The notes: generated from the letters alone by a model not told the origin. Counted from the stretch's first letter, positions 1 through 7,976 are shown. The stretch is 64,000 bases of DNA from Thiovibrio sp964588325 (GCA_964588325.1 CAZPOR010000014.1:4656-68655); one strand, 5' to 3'. Made by a program: numbers and translations.

Positions 1-1
1 C

Positions 2-241
2 AAAACCAAACTGCCGGAGAGCCAGGTAGCGGGCAAGGCCACCGTATTCATCTTCCCGGACCTGAACACCGGCAACAACCTGTACAAGGCGGTGCAACGC
101 TCGGCCAACGCCGTGGCCATCGGCCCGGTGCTCCAAGGGCTGAACAAGCCGGTCAACGACCTGAGCCGGGGATGCACCGTGCCGGATATCGTCAACACCG
201 TGGCGATCACCGCCATCCAGGCCCAGGCCGCCCGTAACTGA
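2..241 (+). CDS. pta: Phosphate acetyltransferase, C-terminal part (cut by window edge)
   Basis: The first 79 codons visible, up to the TGA at 239-241, encode the C-terminal end of phosphotransacetylase, which interconverts acetyl-CoA and acetyl phosphate in the cytoplasm. The stretch FPDLNTGNNLYKAVQRSA followed by GPVLQGLNKPVNDLSRG is the conserved end of the PTA_PTB catalytic domain. The N-terminus lies outside the window, so total length and any N-terminal DRTGG/P-loop domain cannot be judged. The acetate kinase gene lies 166 bases downstream on the same strand, giving the standard pta-ackA pathway for substrate-level ATP formation or acetate activation. Confidence 0.95.
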   Translation, partial: KTKLPESQVAGKATVFIFPDLNTGNNLYKAVQRSANAVAIGPVLQGLNKPVNDLSRGCTVPDIVNTVAITAIQAQAARN

Positions 242-269
242 GGAGCAGCACCGCATCTGCTTTGTCATC

Positions 270-304
270 GGTCGGCTCGTGTGCACTAGCACACTTCGCC
301 GGCC
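270..304 (+). other. Hairpin between pta and ackA
   Basis: A two-part inverted repeat is visible: a 7-base outer stem (270-276 with 298-304, one G-T pair) and a 6-base inner stem (279-284 with 289-294, loop ACTA) separated by a small internal loop. Only a weak T-rich stretch (TCTTT) follows, so this is an unconvincing terminator. It could act as an attenuator or a processing/stability element between pta and ackA. The rest of the 166-base gap shows nothing else clear; ackA has a ribosome site GAGGAAT just upstream. Confidence 0.4.
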
Positions 305-407
305 TCTTTCGCGCATCTGCGGCACTGCGCCACAGTTACTGATTGTTGGTTGGAATGTTTCAGTCTGTTTTTTGGGTTTTAGCTGAATAGTTACCGAGGA
401 ATAATCC

Positions 408-1613
408 ATGAAGGTTCTGGTGCTCAACTCCGGCAGCTCTTCCATCAAATACCAGTTGTTCGACATGCGGGACGAATCGGTGCTGGCCGGTGGAAGCATC
501 GAACAGATCGGCGAACCGGGCAGCCACCTCAGCCATTCTCTGAGAACAGGCCAGATCGAGATGGCAAAAACGGTCCGGTCTCTCCCGGTTCCCGATCACC
601 GCCAGGGATTTCAGCTCATTGCCTCGGTCCTGCGGGAAACCGGAGCGCTGACCGACACCCGAGAACTCAGAGGCATCGGCCACCGGGTCGTGCATGGCGG
701 CGAACAATTCAAGGAACCCACCCGGGTTACCCCCGAGGTGCTGGCCGCGATCCGGTCCTTGGTCCCCCTTGCGCCGCTGCACAATCCGGCCAACCTCCTC
801 GGCATGGAGGTGGCCATGGAGAGCGCTCCCTCCGTGCCCCAGGTCGCAGTGTTCGATACCGCCTTCCACCAAACCCTTCCGCCACACGCCTACCGCTACG
901 CCATCCCCAAAAAACTCTACGAGGCGCATCAGGTCCGGCGCTACGGTTTCCACGGCACCTCGCATCGCTATGTGGCAAAAAAGGCGGCGGAGTTTCTGGA
1001 CAAACCGCTGGAGACCCTCAACCTGATCAGCCTGCACTTGGGCAACGGGGCCAGCGCCGCCGCCATCCGGCAGGGGAAATGCATCGACACCTCCATGGGC
1101 CTCACCCCCCTTGAAGGGTTGATCATGGGCACCCGTTGCGGGGATCTCGACCCGGCAATCATCTTTTATCTGGTCCGGGAAACACGGCTTTCCTGTGGAG
1201 AGATCGAATCGATCCTCAACAAGGAGAGCGGCCTCAAAGGGATCTGCGGGGTCAACGACATGCGTTCGGTGGGTGCGCTTGCGGCGGGAGGCGATCCGGA
1301 AGCACGGCTTGCCATAGCCATGTACTGTTACCGGATCAAAAAATACATCGGCGCCTACCATGCGGTGCTCGGGGGGCTAGACGGACTGATCTTCACCGGC
1401 GGCATCGGGGAACACGCCGATTTTATCCGGGCAGGATGCTGCGAAGGTCTTGACCATCTGGGGATTGCATTGAATAATGGAAAAAACCTGGGGCGCCAAG
1501 AAGGGTGTTCCGCGCTGGAAAGCGGAACGGGCCGGGTGAAAATCCTGGTTATCCCCACCAACGAAGAATTGGAGATTGCCGAACAGACCGTCGCCTGTCT
1601 GGAGGCTGACTAG
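408..1613 (+). CDS. ackA: Acetate kinase
   Basis: Converts acetyl phosphate plus ADP to acetate plus ATP (reversible), in the cytoplasm. The 401-residue protein has the usual family length. It starts with the first family signature (VLNSGSSSIKYQLF, residues 4-17) and contains the second (RRYGFHGTSHRYV, about residues 177-189), plus the nucleotide-binding segments LISLHLGNGAS and GLIFTGGIGEH typical of the ASKHA fold. The ATG at 408 is preceded by GAGGAAT at good distance. It follows pta on the same strand and is followed 15 bases later by a solute-binding lipoprotein gene, which may be cotranscribed. Confidence 0.97.
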   Translation: MKVLVLNSGSSSIKYQLFDMRDESVLAGGSIEQIGEPGSHLSHSLRTGQIEMAKTVRSLPVPDHRQGFQLIASVLRETGALTDTRELRGIGHRVVHGGEQFKEPTRVTPEVLAAIRSLVPLAPLHNPANLLGMEVAMESAPSVPQVAVFDTAFHQTLPPHAYRYAIPKKLYEAHQVRRYGFHGTSHRYVAKKAAEFLDKPLETLNLISLHLGNGASAAAIRQGKCIDTSMGLTPLEGLIMGTRCGDLDPAIIFYLVRETRLSCGEIESILNKESGLKGICGVNDMRSVGALAAGGDPEARLAIAMYCYRIKKYIGAYHAVLGGLDGLIFTGGIGEHADFIRAGCCEGLDHLGIALNNGKNLGRQEGCSALESGTGRVKILVIPTNEELEIAEQTVACLEAD

Positions 1614-1628
1614 TCAGGAGCGCGCATC

Positions 1629-2423
1629 ATGTTTACCGAAACACTGCCAAAAACGATCAGGTCCCTGCTGTGCGGCTGCCTGCTGCTGAGCCTGGCCGCC
1701 TGCAGCCTCAACGAAAAAAGCGTCCGCTCCTCCTGGGAAAATGGGGTGCTGCGGGTCGGAGTCACGCCGAATTATCCCTGCCTCATCCACAAGTCCTCTG
1801 AAACCGGCCTGATTTCCGGGTTTGAAGCCGACGCCGCCGCGCTGCTTGCCCAACGGTTGCACAGCAGACTCCAATTTGTCGAGCTGGAATGGGGAGAGCA
1901 GATCCCCGCCCTGGAGCGCAAGGAGGTTGACATTATCATGTCCGCCATGTCCATCACCGAGATGCGCAAGCTCCGGGTGGCCTTCAGCGAACCTTACCTC
2001 ACCATCAGCCAGATGGCCCTGACCACCAAGGAGAGCGAAGGGAAATTTCCCTCCGCCCAGGAAATTCTCGCCACCCGCGATGCCATCGGGGTGGAAAAGG
2101 GCACCACCGGGGATGTCTTTGTCCAGCGCTATTGCCCAACAGCGGAACCGTTTTTTTTCTCCTCGCCCGATGCTGCGGTGCAAGCCCTCCGCGACAAGCG
2201 CATCGATCTTTTTATCGACGATGAACCGGTCCTCGGGGCCTATGCCGCCGAATACGGCGCCGAGGGACTGGTCCTGCTCAAGACCCGTTTGACCAGCGAA
2301 GAACTTGCCTGGGCGGTCCACCGCGCTGATCCGGCCTTGCTCAAGGCGGTGAACTCCGCCCTGGAGAGCTGGAAAGATGACGGCACCCTCCAGCGGCTTC
2401 TCAAGAAGTGGCTGCCCAAATGA
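1629..2423 (+). CDS. Periplasmic amino-acid-type solute-binding lipoprotein
   Basis: A 264-residue protein of the family 3 extracellular solute-binding fold (SBP_bac_3). A lipoprotein signal is clear: hydrophobic stretch then SLAAC, with the lipidated Cys at residue 25. The domain begins about residue 40 with LRVGVTPNYPCLI, has the ligand-proximal GFEADAAALLAQRL, and the hinge-like IIMSAMSITEMRKLRVAFSEPYL. No permease or ATPase gene is adjacent, so it is either an orphan transporter component or a sensor-type binding protein. AGGAG lies 8 bases before the ATG. Ligand is unknown; polar amino acids are typical of the family. Confidence 0.8.
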   Translation: MFTETLPKTIRSLLCGCLLLSLAACSLNEKSVRSSWENGVLRVGVTPNYPCLIHKSSETGLISGFEADAAALLAQRLHSRLQFVELEWGEQIPALERKEVDIIMSAMSITEMRKLRVAFSEPYLTISQMALTTKESEGKFPSAQEILATRDAIGVEKGTTGDVFVQRYCPTAEPFFFSSPDAAVQALRDKRIDLFIDDEPVLGAYAAEYGAEGLVLLKTRLTSEELAWAVHRADPALLKAVNSALESWKDDGTLQRLLKKWLPK

Positions 2424-2450
2424 AGCCTGGCGCCCGAGCCGGCCGCACCT

Positions 2451-2894
2451 TCAGGCTTGCTGGGCCTTGCGCCACCCGGCGCCCTTCAGGCGTGCGATCC
2501 GCTGGATATTCCAGCTCTGGATGGCCTGCAGATAGTGGCGCTGGTCCTCCCGCAGGAGGGCCATGATCTTTTCCTTCTCTTCCCGGATCTCCTCCCGTTC
2601 GCCGGGATACATCTCCAGCCAGCAGGCATAGCCCCGGTCAAAAAGGAATTCCGGGCAAACCGCCTCCGGCTCCACCTGCAATTTCGCCGTGAGCAGCATG
2701 GTGGCGAGGATCATGTCGTACTCAATCACCCAGCCGTTATCGTTGAGCATGGAACGCTCATCAAACCCGATATCTCCGGGGCAATTCGGGCAAAAGACCC
2801 GTTGGATCACCTCCGAGTGCAACAGGTTGTCGCGGAGATGAAACTGGACGATTGCGGCGCCGCACTCACAGGTTTTTCGCACATCAACGCACAT
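2451..2894 (-). CDS. Hypothetical protein with N-terminal Cys pairs
   Basis: A 147-residue soluble protein I do not recognise. Near the N-terminus there are CEC (Cys9, Cys11) and CPNC about 25 residues later, which together could bind one zinc ion as a ribbon. The middle is rich in charged helix (GEREEIREEKEKIMALLRED). The start at 2894 is supported by GAAGGGG upstream. It is the last gene of a leftward run after glk and a small coiled-coil gene, with a 74-base gap, so cotranscription is plausible. No enzyme motif is visible. Confidence 0.6.
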   Translation of the reverse strand: MCVDVRKTCECGAAIVQFHLRDNLLHSEVIQRVFCPNCPGDIGFDERSMLNDNGWVIEYDMILATMLLTAKLQVEPEAVCPEFLFDRGYACWLEMYPGEREEIREEKEKIMALLREDQRHYLQAIQSWNIQRIARLKGAGWRKAQQA

Positions 2895-2968
2895 ACCACG
2901 CCCCTTTTCTTCTTTGTCGTATTTTTTTCCGGAGACTTAAATAGCCGCCGCCAAGGCAGACCGTGTTT

Positions 2969-3169
2969 TCAGAACCTTCTCGGCAGGGGGGAAGAATCCT
3001 TGCGGCCATCGATCATCTTCTGGAACTGCACCCGTTCAGCCCGCGCATCCTGGAGCTCGAGCTGGATCGCCGCCTGCTCCTCCGGCGCTGCCGAAAGCAG
3101 AAGCTTTTCAAGCCGCTCAACTTGCTGTTGCGCCCGGTACAGTTCCCGAGCCAGATCCCGTAAAGACAT
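2969..3169 (-). CDS. Small coiled-coil protein
   Basis: A 66-residue protein, nearly all of it predicted amphipathic helix (LARELYRAQQQVERLEKLLL followed by more Glu/Gln/Arg heptads to about residue 52). It starts 4 bases after the glucokinase stop codon, so it is very probably translated from the same transcript. The codon pattern on this strand is smooth and GC-rich like its neighbours. Function is not recognisable; it may be a small scaffold or oligomerisation protein. It is short enough that expression should be treated as likely rather than certain. Confidence 0.55.
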   Translation of the reverse strand: MSLRDLARELYRAQQQVERLEKLLLSAAPEEQAAIQLELQDARAERVQFQKMIDGRKDSSPLPRRF

Positions 3170-3173
3170 GCTT

Positions 3174-4181
3174 TTACCTGTGTGGGTTGTGTTTCCGCAG
3201 TGCCCTGAAAGCGCTCAGGGCAACACCATTGAGACCCGCCCTGTCCGTCATGATCAACTTGACCGGAATGGACGAGAGGATCCCGGCCATCCGTCCTTTG
3301 CCGGTGAACCGCGTCATGAATTGCTTCTGGTCAAGGAAGGGAAGAAGCCTGGGCAGCATGCCGCCACCCAAATAGAGTCCCCCGGAACAGAGGAACTTGA
3401 GGGCCATGTTCCCGGCCTCGGCCGCCAGGACAGCGAAAAAAATCTCCAGGGTCAGACGCGCCGCCTCTCCCCCTTTTTCCTGGGCCTGGGCCACGAGAAC
3501 AGGGGTCATGTCCGCGGCACCAGCCAGCGCTTCTTGAAAGTCCCGGGGAACCTTCATCCCTGCCTCCTGGGTCAGGTAGCGGTAGATATTCGGCATCCCT
3601 TTTCCGGAACAGACCATTTCATAGCTTACATGGCCGTGTTCCGCCCGCAAAAAGGAAAGCAAGCCCTCTTCCACCTTCGAGGCCGGCGCAAAATCGACAT
3701 GCCCTCCTTCGGAGGGATGGGCGGTGTACCCTGCGCCATTCCAGCAGAGATAGGCCTGGCCAAGCCCTGTCCCTGGGGCAAGTACCGCTAGGCTGCCCTG
3801 GGGATCCACCGTGCCGCCATTGATTGCCAACAGGTCTTCCGGCGATAGAATTGTCACCGCCTCGGCCACCGCCACCAGATCGTTCAGCACGAGAACCTCA
3901 CCGAGCCGGAACTGCTCCCGCAAGAGATCCGGATCAATGAGCCAGCCCAGATTGGTCATCCTGATCCGGCCGCGAACAACCGGCCCGGCAACGCCAAAAG
4001 CGGCCGCCTGAGGATGTTGTTCGGAGCCGTGCAGAAACGCAGCGATTATTGCGGAAAAATCCCCATACGCGCTGTTGGCAAAACGCTGTTCCCTGAGCAG
4101 GACATACCCGTCGTCCGTGGCGGCATACAGAGCCAGGATAGTTTTTGTCCCGCCAAGATCTCCTGCCAGAAAATACGCCAT
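3174..4181 (-). CDS. glk: Glucokinase (ROK-independent Glk family)
   Basis: Phosphorylates glucose with ATP to glucose 6-phosphate in the cytoplasm. At 335 residues it has the length of bacterial Glk. Visible motifs: phosphate-1 loop AGDLGGTKT (residues 6-14), the catalytic Asp region VLVLNDLVAVAEAV, LAPGTGLGQAYL, the substrate Glu in PSEGGHVDFAP, and the adenosine segment CSGGLYLGGGM. It is followed by two small genes on the same strand. A hairpin at 4250-4280 separates it from the upstream chemoreceptor gene, so it probably has its own promoter. Confidence 0.93.
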   Translation of the reverse strand: MAYFLAGDLGGTKTILALYAATDDGYVLLREQRFANSAYGDFSAIIAAFLHGSEQHPQAAAFGVAGPVVRGRIRMTNLGWLIDPDLLREQFRLGEVLVLNDLVAVAEAVTILSPEDLLAINGGTVDPQGSLAVLAPGTGLGQAYLCWNGAGYTAHPSEGGHVDFAPASKVEEGLLSFLRAEHGHVSYEMVCSGKGMPNIYRYLTQEAGMKVPRDFQEALAGAADMTPVLVAQAQEKGGEAARLTLEIFFAVLAAEAGNMALKFLCSGGLYLGGGMLPRLLPFLDQKQFMTRFTGKGRMAGILSSIPVKLIMTDRAGLNGVALSAFRALRKHNPHR

Positions 4182-4249
4182 TCCCCCTCCTGGGCACGGT
4201 GCAGCCCTTATTGCGACCAGGGCCTGCGATACGGCTCTGCCCTAACAGA

Positions 4250-4280
4250 AGAGGCCGTACCCATATCGGGTGCGGCCTCT
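4250..4280 (-). terminator. Strong hairpin after the chemoreceptor gene
   Basis: A 13-base stem (4250-4262 with 4268-4280, one T-G pair) and a 5-base loop lie just past the stop of the leftward chemoreceptor gene. Read on the minus strand it is followed by only TTCTGTT, so termination would be imperfect. It probably ends the chemoreceptor transcript and partly isolates glk. Confidence 0.6.
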
Positions 4281-4333
4281 TGCAAAAAACTCAAACCCAC
4301 AGCCTTGCCGGACAAGGCAAGCACCCGCCTCCT

Positions 4334-5836
4334 CTACCTGTCGGAAGCCTTCCCCCCTTCAACCAGCCGGGTCAGGTGCCCGATATTGTCGCGGAGCATC
4401 AAGGTTTGGGAGGTAACCGCCTCGGAGGCCGCAGCCAGCTCCTCGGCATTGGCCGCCATCTGCTGGGTCCCGGTGTCCATCTCGGTCACGGCCTTGTTGA
4501 TCTGGAGAACGCCCTGGGTCTGCTCATGGGAGGCGGTGGAGATTTCTTCCACCAGAATCGCCACCTTCCGCGAGCCATCCACCACATCCTTGGATTCCGC
4601 CACCACCTCGTTCACCTTTTGCAACCCGTCATTGACATTGGCGATGGCCCGCTCAATCAAATCGCTGGAGTTTCTTGCCGATTGAGCGGTACGTTGGGCA
4701 AGATTGCGGACCTCATCGGCAACCACGGCGAAGCCCGCACCCTGCTCTCCGGCCCTGGCGGCTTCCACCGCCGCATTCAAGGCGAGAAGATTGGTCTGGA
4801 AGGCTATCGCCTCGATCTCACGAATGATTGACGCGATTGCGTCACTGTCCTTTTTGATGTTCTGCATGGAAAGCTGCATGGCCGCCACATTGACGTTGGC
4901 CCTGGAGCCTATCGCCTCATTCTGCTTCATCGAGGAGTTGGCCTCGGCGGAATTGGTGTCATTCTGCTGCACCATGGCCGTGATTTCTTCAAGGGAGGCG
5001 CTGGTCTCCTCAAGGGAGGCCGCCATCTCCGAAGCCATTTCCGCCACCGTCTGGGAGGTGGAGGCCGTTGCCTGGGCCTCCTCGGAAATGCGGTCGGCGC
5101 TCTCGTCCAGATCACGGACAATGGTATTGATGGACCGGACAAGCATCTGCACGACAAAAAAGGCGAACAGGCCAACGGCCACAAGAGAGATAACCCCGCC
5201 AACGATAAAGAACAGACCGAACATCTTCACCTCGGCCATGGCCTTTTCCTTGGTGATCTCCTGCCCGCCGCGAAGCTCGTCAACCGCAGCCTTGGTGCTT
5301 TGCATCAGGCTGTAATATTTCTCAAAAAACTCCCCGTCAAAGGCTTCCAAGGCGGTAGCCTCATCCCCTTTTTCCAGGGCAGGCAGGATCTTTGTTTTGA
5401 TGATTTCGTCCATCACCGGCCAGGAAGCGGCCAGTTCGTCATAGGAAGCTACGGTTGCCGGAGCCTGCTCCACGGCATGGCACGATCCGCAGTACATTTT
5501 TTTACCGGCGGGCTTGGCAATGCTTCCCTGCATTTCCTCGATGGCCTCGTTAAACTTGGCGGAGGTGGTTTTCAGTCCGCTCAGGCTTTCCGGATCGTAT
5601 TCCATGATCTGGCCTTTGAGGATGCTGTTGAGGAGGTTGAGGTTGAGCCGAATCCGGGCGACTTTGTCGATGTAGTCCATTTTGAGTTCGATGCCGGTGT
5701 ACATATCCCCGCCGATCTGCACCCTGTGGATAATGAACTGGGCGATCACGACGCTGGACACCATGGACAATGCGACAAAACCGACCAGAAGAAAAAGTTT
5801 TATCCGCAGACTCAAGTTTTCAAACCACTCTCTCAT
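4334..5836 (-). CDS. Methyl-accepting chemotaxis protein with periplasmic heme c motif
   Basis: A 500-residue transmembrane chemoreceptor. TM1 spans about residues 12-34 and TM2 about 197-222; between them is a mainly helical periplasmic domain containing CGSCH (Cys116, Cys119, His120), a standard c-type heme attachment site. The cytoplasmic half has a HAMP-like segment and the highly conserved signalling tip EAIAFQTNLLALNAAVEAAR followed by AGFAVVADEVRNLAQR. It presumably couples to CheA/CheW and senses redox, oxygen or NO through the heme, as described for DcrA-type receptors in Desulfovibrio; the ligand here is inference. Gene stands alone, with a TATAAT-like element upstream on the minus strand at 5892-5887. 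Confidence 0.92.
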   Translation of the reverse strand: MREWFENLSLRIKLFLLVGFVALSMVSSVVIAQFIIHRVQIGGDMYTGIELKMDYIDKVARIRLNLNLLNSILKGQIMEYDPESLSGLKTTSAKFNEAIEEMQGSIAKPAGKKMYCGSCHAVEQAPATVASYDELAASWPVMDEIIKTKILPALEKGDEATALEAFDGEFFEKYYSLMQSTKAAVDELRGGQEITKEKAMAEVKMFGLFFIVGGVISLVAVGLFAFFVVQMLVRSINTIVRDLDESADRISEEAQATASTSQTVAEMASEMAASLEETSASLEEITAMVQQNDTNSAEANSSMKQNEAIGSRANVNVAAMQLSMQNIKKDSDAIASIIREIEAIAFQTNLLALNAAVEAARAGEQGAGFAVVADEVRNLAQRTAQSARNSSDLIERAIANVNDGLQKVNEVVAESKDVVDGSRKVAILVEEISTASHEQTQGVLQINKAVTEMDTGTQQMAANAEELAAASEAVTSQTLMLRDNIGHLTRLVEGGKASDR

Positions 5837-6308
5837 AGCGCCCCCTTCATGCGTCTTTCGTTAACTCCATCGCAACTCATCTGTGTATTATATCGTATAC
5901 TCTTGTTTTTTTTACCACATATTTTTCCCAAGTATTCTCCATTGGTTGTCGGAAACATCGGTGATCAGACCACCAGCCGCAAGGAGCGCGGCTGACTTTT
6001 TCATGAAAGACACAGAAGGTATTGCTCAAGTATAATTTTTTATACTACACCGCACCCTTGCCTCGGACTATCGTTCTCCGTGCCCAATTTTCAGTCCTTT
6101 TTCCGAAAAAACTCTCTCCACATGCTGGTACAAAAAAACAGCCCCACATAATCCAGCGAAACAACTGCATAAAACAAAAATCGCCCCTTTGCCACCGTCA
6201 TAAATGTTAAAAAATTTGTACTCCCCTTCTCTTTCGTTTCCTTTTCCGCTCTCCAGGAAAGCCCCATGAATCCAGCAAAAAATAACAAAAAAACATAAAA
6301 CGAAACAT
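5837..6308. other. Intergenic region upstream of the small RNA
   Basis: About 470 bases, much more AT-rich than the surroundings, without a convincing gene. It contains an inverted repeat CAGCCGC/GCGGCTG at 5974-5994 followed by a T-run (terminator-like on the plus strand, but with no gene before it) and an AT-rich palindrome AGTATAA-tttt-TTATACT at 6029-6046. On the minus strand a reading frame of about 60 residues ending at 6091 has two hydrophobic stretches but no ribosome site, so I do not call it a gene. Confidence 0.5.
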
Positions 6309-6324
6309 TGGCATGCTTGTTGCT
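6309..6324 (+). promoter_or_regulatory. Sigma-54 promoter of the candidate small RNA
   Basis: TGGCATGCTTGTTGCT matches the RpoN consensus TGGCAC-N5-TTGC(A/T): the GG (6310-6311) and GC (6322-6323) dinucleotides are at the required spacing. One mismatch (T for C at the sixth base). Transcription would begin near 6335. The same sequence with a single base difference stands at 47348-47363, next to an NtrC-type activator gene. Confidence 0.8.
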
Positions 6325-6334
6325 TTTACACGAA

Positions 6335-6410
6335 GTCAGTAAAACAACTCTTATCTCCTTTCTCCTTAAAAGAAGATCGACTTTCCCGCGAAGTCGATCT
6401 TCTTTTTTTT
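6335..6410 (+). ncRNA. Candidate sigma-54-dependent small RNA with anti-Shine-Dalgarno segment
   Basis: Between a near-consensus sigma-54 promoter and a strong intrinsic terminator lie only about 76 bases, with no start codon in useful context. The predicted transcript has a single-stranded 5' half rich in C and U, including two tandem CTCCTT copies (6355-6360 and 6362-6367) complementary to AAGGAG ribosome sites, then the terminator hairpin with a U-tail, as Hfq-type small RNAs have. I infer a trans-acting small RNA that blocks ribosome binding on several mRNAs. The start point is inferred from the promoter; nothing proves expression. Confidence 0.65.
6371..6410 (+). terminator. Intrinsic terminator of the small RNA
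   Basis: Perfect 13-base stem (6371-6383 with 6391-6403), 7-base loop TCCCGCG, and an uninterrupted T-run to 6410. This is the textbook form and points rightwards. There is no coding gene on the plus strand for more than 2 kb upstream, which is the main reason to propose a non-coding transcript. Confidence 0.9.
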
Positions 6411-6580
6411 GCGCAGAGCAAACCCGCCGGAAAATCAACGTCATTTTCTGTCCCGCCAGGCACTTTTGTCCACCCCTGTTTTTTTGCTGTTTGCACTTCG
6501 CCCTGAAGCCAGATATAGTATGACCCCTGCGGCAGTCGGCGCCTTGCCCGCCACAATACAGACCCCCGCAGCCAACCCCC

Positions 6581-6603
6581 CCGAACCCGGCAAGGGGGTT
6601 CGG
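6581..6603 (+). other. Hairpin upstream of the dus gene
   Basis: CCGAACCC (6581-6588) pairs with GGGTTCGG (6596-6603) across a 7-base loop, followed by TTT. It lies about 135 bases before the dihydrouridine synthase start, so it may be part of that gene's 5' leader or a weak terminator for readthrough from the small RNA. Nothing else clear is seen in 6411-6736. Confidence 0.35.
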
Positions 6604-6736
6604 TTTATCGCATCCTCTTCCGCGCCGGCTGTCATACACTTTTCAGTCTCTCGCGGGACGGTGGCTTTCCGCTCACGCTGCCTCCCATCTTCCCGCTCTT
6701 TCATTTTACAAAACCGTTCGACGCAACGAGCCTGCA

Positions 6737-7690
6737 ATGACCTATTTCCTTGGGACAATCCCCATGACAACCCCATTCATTCTCGCGCCCATGGCAGGCA
6801 CCACCGACCTGCCGTTCCGCCTGCTCTGCAAAGAATATGGGGCCGGCCTTTGTTATTCCGAGATGATCGACTGCCATGGACTGGTGTCGCAACAACGCGA
6901 ATGCCTGGAGCTGCTCCTCACCAACGATGCGGAACAACCGGTGGTCATGCAGCTTTACGGCAGCGATCCAGCCGCCATGGGAGAAGCCGCGGCGCTCCTG
7001 AGCGAGCACCCCATTGCCGGAATCGACATCAACATGGGCTGCCCCATGGAAAAAATCGTCCAGACAGGCGCCGGAGCCGCATTGATGAAAAACCCGCGCC
7101 TTGCGGAACAGATCATCACCGCCGTCTGCAAAAACGCAAAAAAACCAGTAAGCGTCAAGATACGCTCGGGCTGGAACCAGCACATCATTACCGCCCCGGA
7201 GATTGCCAAAATAGCGGAAGGCGCCGGCGCGCACGCCATTGCCATCCATGCCCGCACCTGGAGCGACGGGTTCACCGGCCCCATTGACCACGGGGTCATA
7301 CTTCAGGTCATGAAAAGCGTTACCATCCCGGTTATTGCAAACGGCGACATCACCTCCCATGAACAGGGGGTGGCGCTGCTTAAGAAAATCGGCTGCGCCG
7401 GAGTGATGATCGGCCGGGCCGCCCTGGGCGCACCCTGGATCTTTTCCAAGGGTGTGAACCAGCACCCCTCCATGGCCTACCGGGTCAAAGCCCTGTTGCG
7501 CCACCTTGAACTGGCCGAGATCCACCTTGCCTCGGAACCGAATCTCTCTAAAATCAGAAACCACGCCTGGAAATACTTTCGCGGCACAACCACTGGTTCT
7601 GCCATCCGCAAACAGATCGACGGTGCCGCCACCTACCCCGAGCTGAGAACTTGCATCGACACCCTTGCCGGGCAACTGCTTCGCCAATAA
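6737..7690 (+). CDS. tRNA-dihydrouridine synthase
   Basis: Reduces specific uridines in the tRNA D-loop to dihydrouridine using FMN and NADPH. The 317-residue protein has the FMN-binding start FILAPMAGTTDLPFRLL, the family signature around INMGCPMEKIVQTGAGAALMK with the catalytic Cys in GCP, KIRSGW, AIHARTW, and the phosphate-binding VIANGDITS and GVMIGRAALG. This is the DusB/NifR3-like group by motif, though the subfamily cannot be fixed by eye. The ATG at 6737 or the one at 6764 (MTTPFILAPMAG) could be the start; the latter matches the usual N-terminus better. Confidence 0.92.
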   Translation: MTYFLGTIPMTTPFILAPMAGTTDLPFRLLCKEYGAGLCYSEMIDCHGLVSQQRECLELLLTNDAEQPVVMQLYGSDPAAMGEAAALLSEHPIAGIDINMGCPMEKIVQTGAGAALMKNPRLAEQIITAVCKNAKKPVSVKIRSGWNQHIITAPEIAKIAEGAGAHAIAIHARTWSDGFTGPIDHGVILQVMKSVTIPVIANGDITSHEQGVALLKKIGCAGVMIGRAALGAPWIFSKGVNQHPSMAYRVKALLRHLELAEIHLASEPNLSKIRNHAWKYFRGTTTGSAIRKQIDGAATYPELRTCIDTLAGQLLRQ

Positions 7691-7771
7691 TCCGGCAAAA
7701 CGCTGCGGAAATTGCACCCCGGAGGGGATGGCCTGAAGCGCAAACCGCACAGCTTGCCAGCGCAAACAAAA

Positions 7772-7819
7772 AAGAACCCCGACAGACTGTAGTGCCTGCC
7801 GGGGTTCTTATATTTTTTT
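7772..7819. terminator. Bidirectional terminator (dus and original tRNA-Arg)
   Basis: AAGAACCCCG (7772-7781) pairs with CGGGGTTCTT (7800-7809). On the plus strand a T-run follows, suiting the dus transcript. On the minus strand the hairpin is followed by six Ts, and it sits directly after the displaced tRNA-Arg 3' end, so before integration of the island it would have terminated the tRNA transcript. Confidence 0.85.
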
Positions 7820-7825
7820 ACTGGC

Positions 7826-7871
7826 GCGCCCGGAGGGATTCGAACCCCCGACTCTCGGCTTCGAAGGCCGA
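7826..7871 (-). repeat. Island attachment site, tRNA-Arg 3' fragment copy
   Basis: 46 bases identical to 17527-17572. They are the 3' part of tRNA-Arg(TCG) from the anticodon loop to the acceptor end. The fragment has no 5' half, so it is not a tRNA gene but the displaced original 3' end left by site-specific integration. One base beyond the identity differs from the intact gene (position 7825 versus 17526), which corresponds to the tRNA discriminator base: G here, A in the present functional gene. Confidence 0.93.
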
Positions 7872-7929
7872 AATATATATTCGCAACTATTTGTTTTGAC
7901 GTAATATAAAAAATATAATATATTTTTGT

Positions 7930-7950
7930 GTGACACTTTTGGTGACACTA
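7930..7950 (+). repeat. Left-end tandem GTGACAC repeat (possible integrase arm site)
   Basis: Two GTGACAC copies 12 bases apart, ending GACACTA, lie between the left attachment site and the integrase gene. A closely similar pair (GGGACAC twice, 11 bases apart, ending GACACTA) lies just inside the right end at 17424-17443. Position at both ends suits arm-type binding sites for the integrase; this is inference. Confidence 0.4.
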
Positions 7951-7976
7951 TCGTCAAAAAATAGGATATCGAAGAT

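Noticed and set aside
360..1361. Long open frames opposite or out of frame with real genes (many across the window, for example over ackA, ubiD, hemL, the kinases)
   Set aside because: High GC leaves long shadow frames. They lack ribosome sites and family motifs, and the competing frame carries full family signatures.
6029..6046. AT-rich palindrome AGTATAA-tttt-TTATACT
   Set aside because: Could be an operator or promoter trace, but nothing adjacent gives it a role; likely AT-rich chance.
6091..6305. Minus-strand frame with two hydrophobic stretches
   Set aside because: No ribosome site, no clear start, composition follows AT-rich non-coding DNA. Might be a tiny membrane protein, but unsupported.
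7820..7871. Second tRNA-Arg gene at the left island end
   Set aside because: Only the 3' half is present; no D-arm or acceptor 5' strand. It is the attachment-site remnant.
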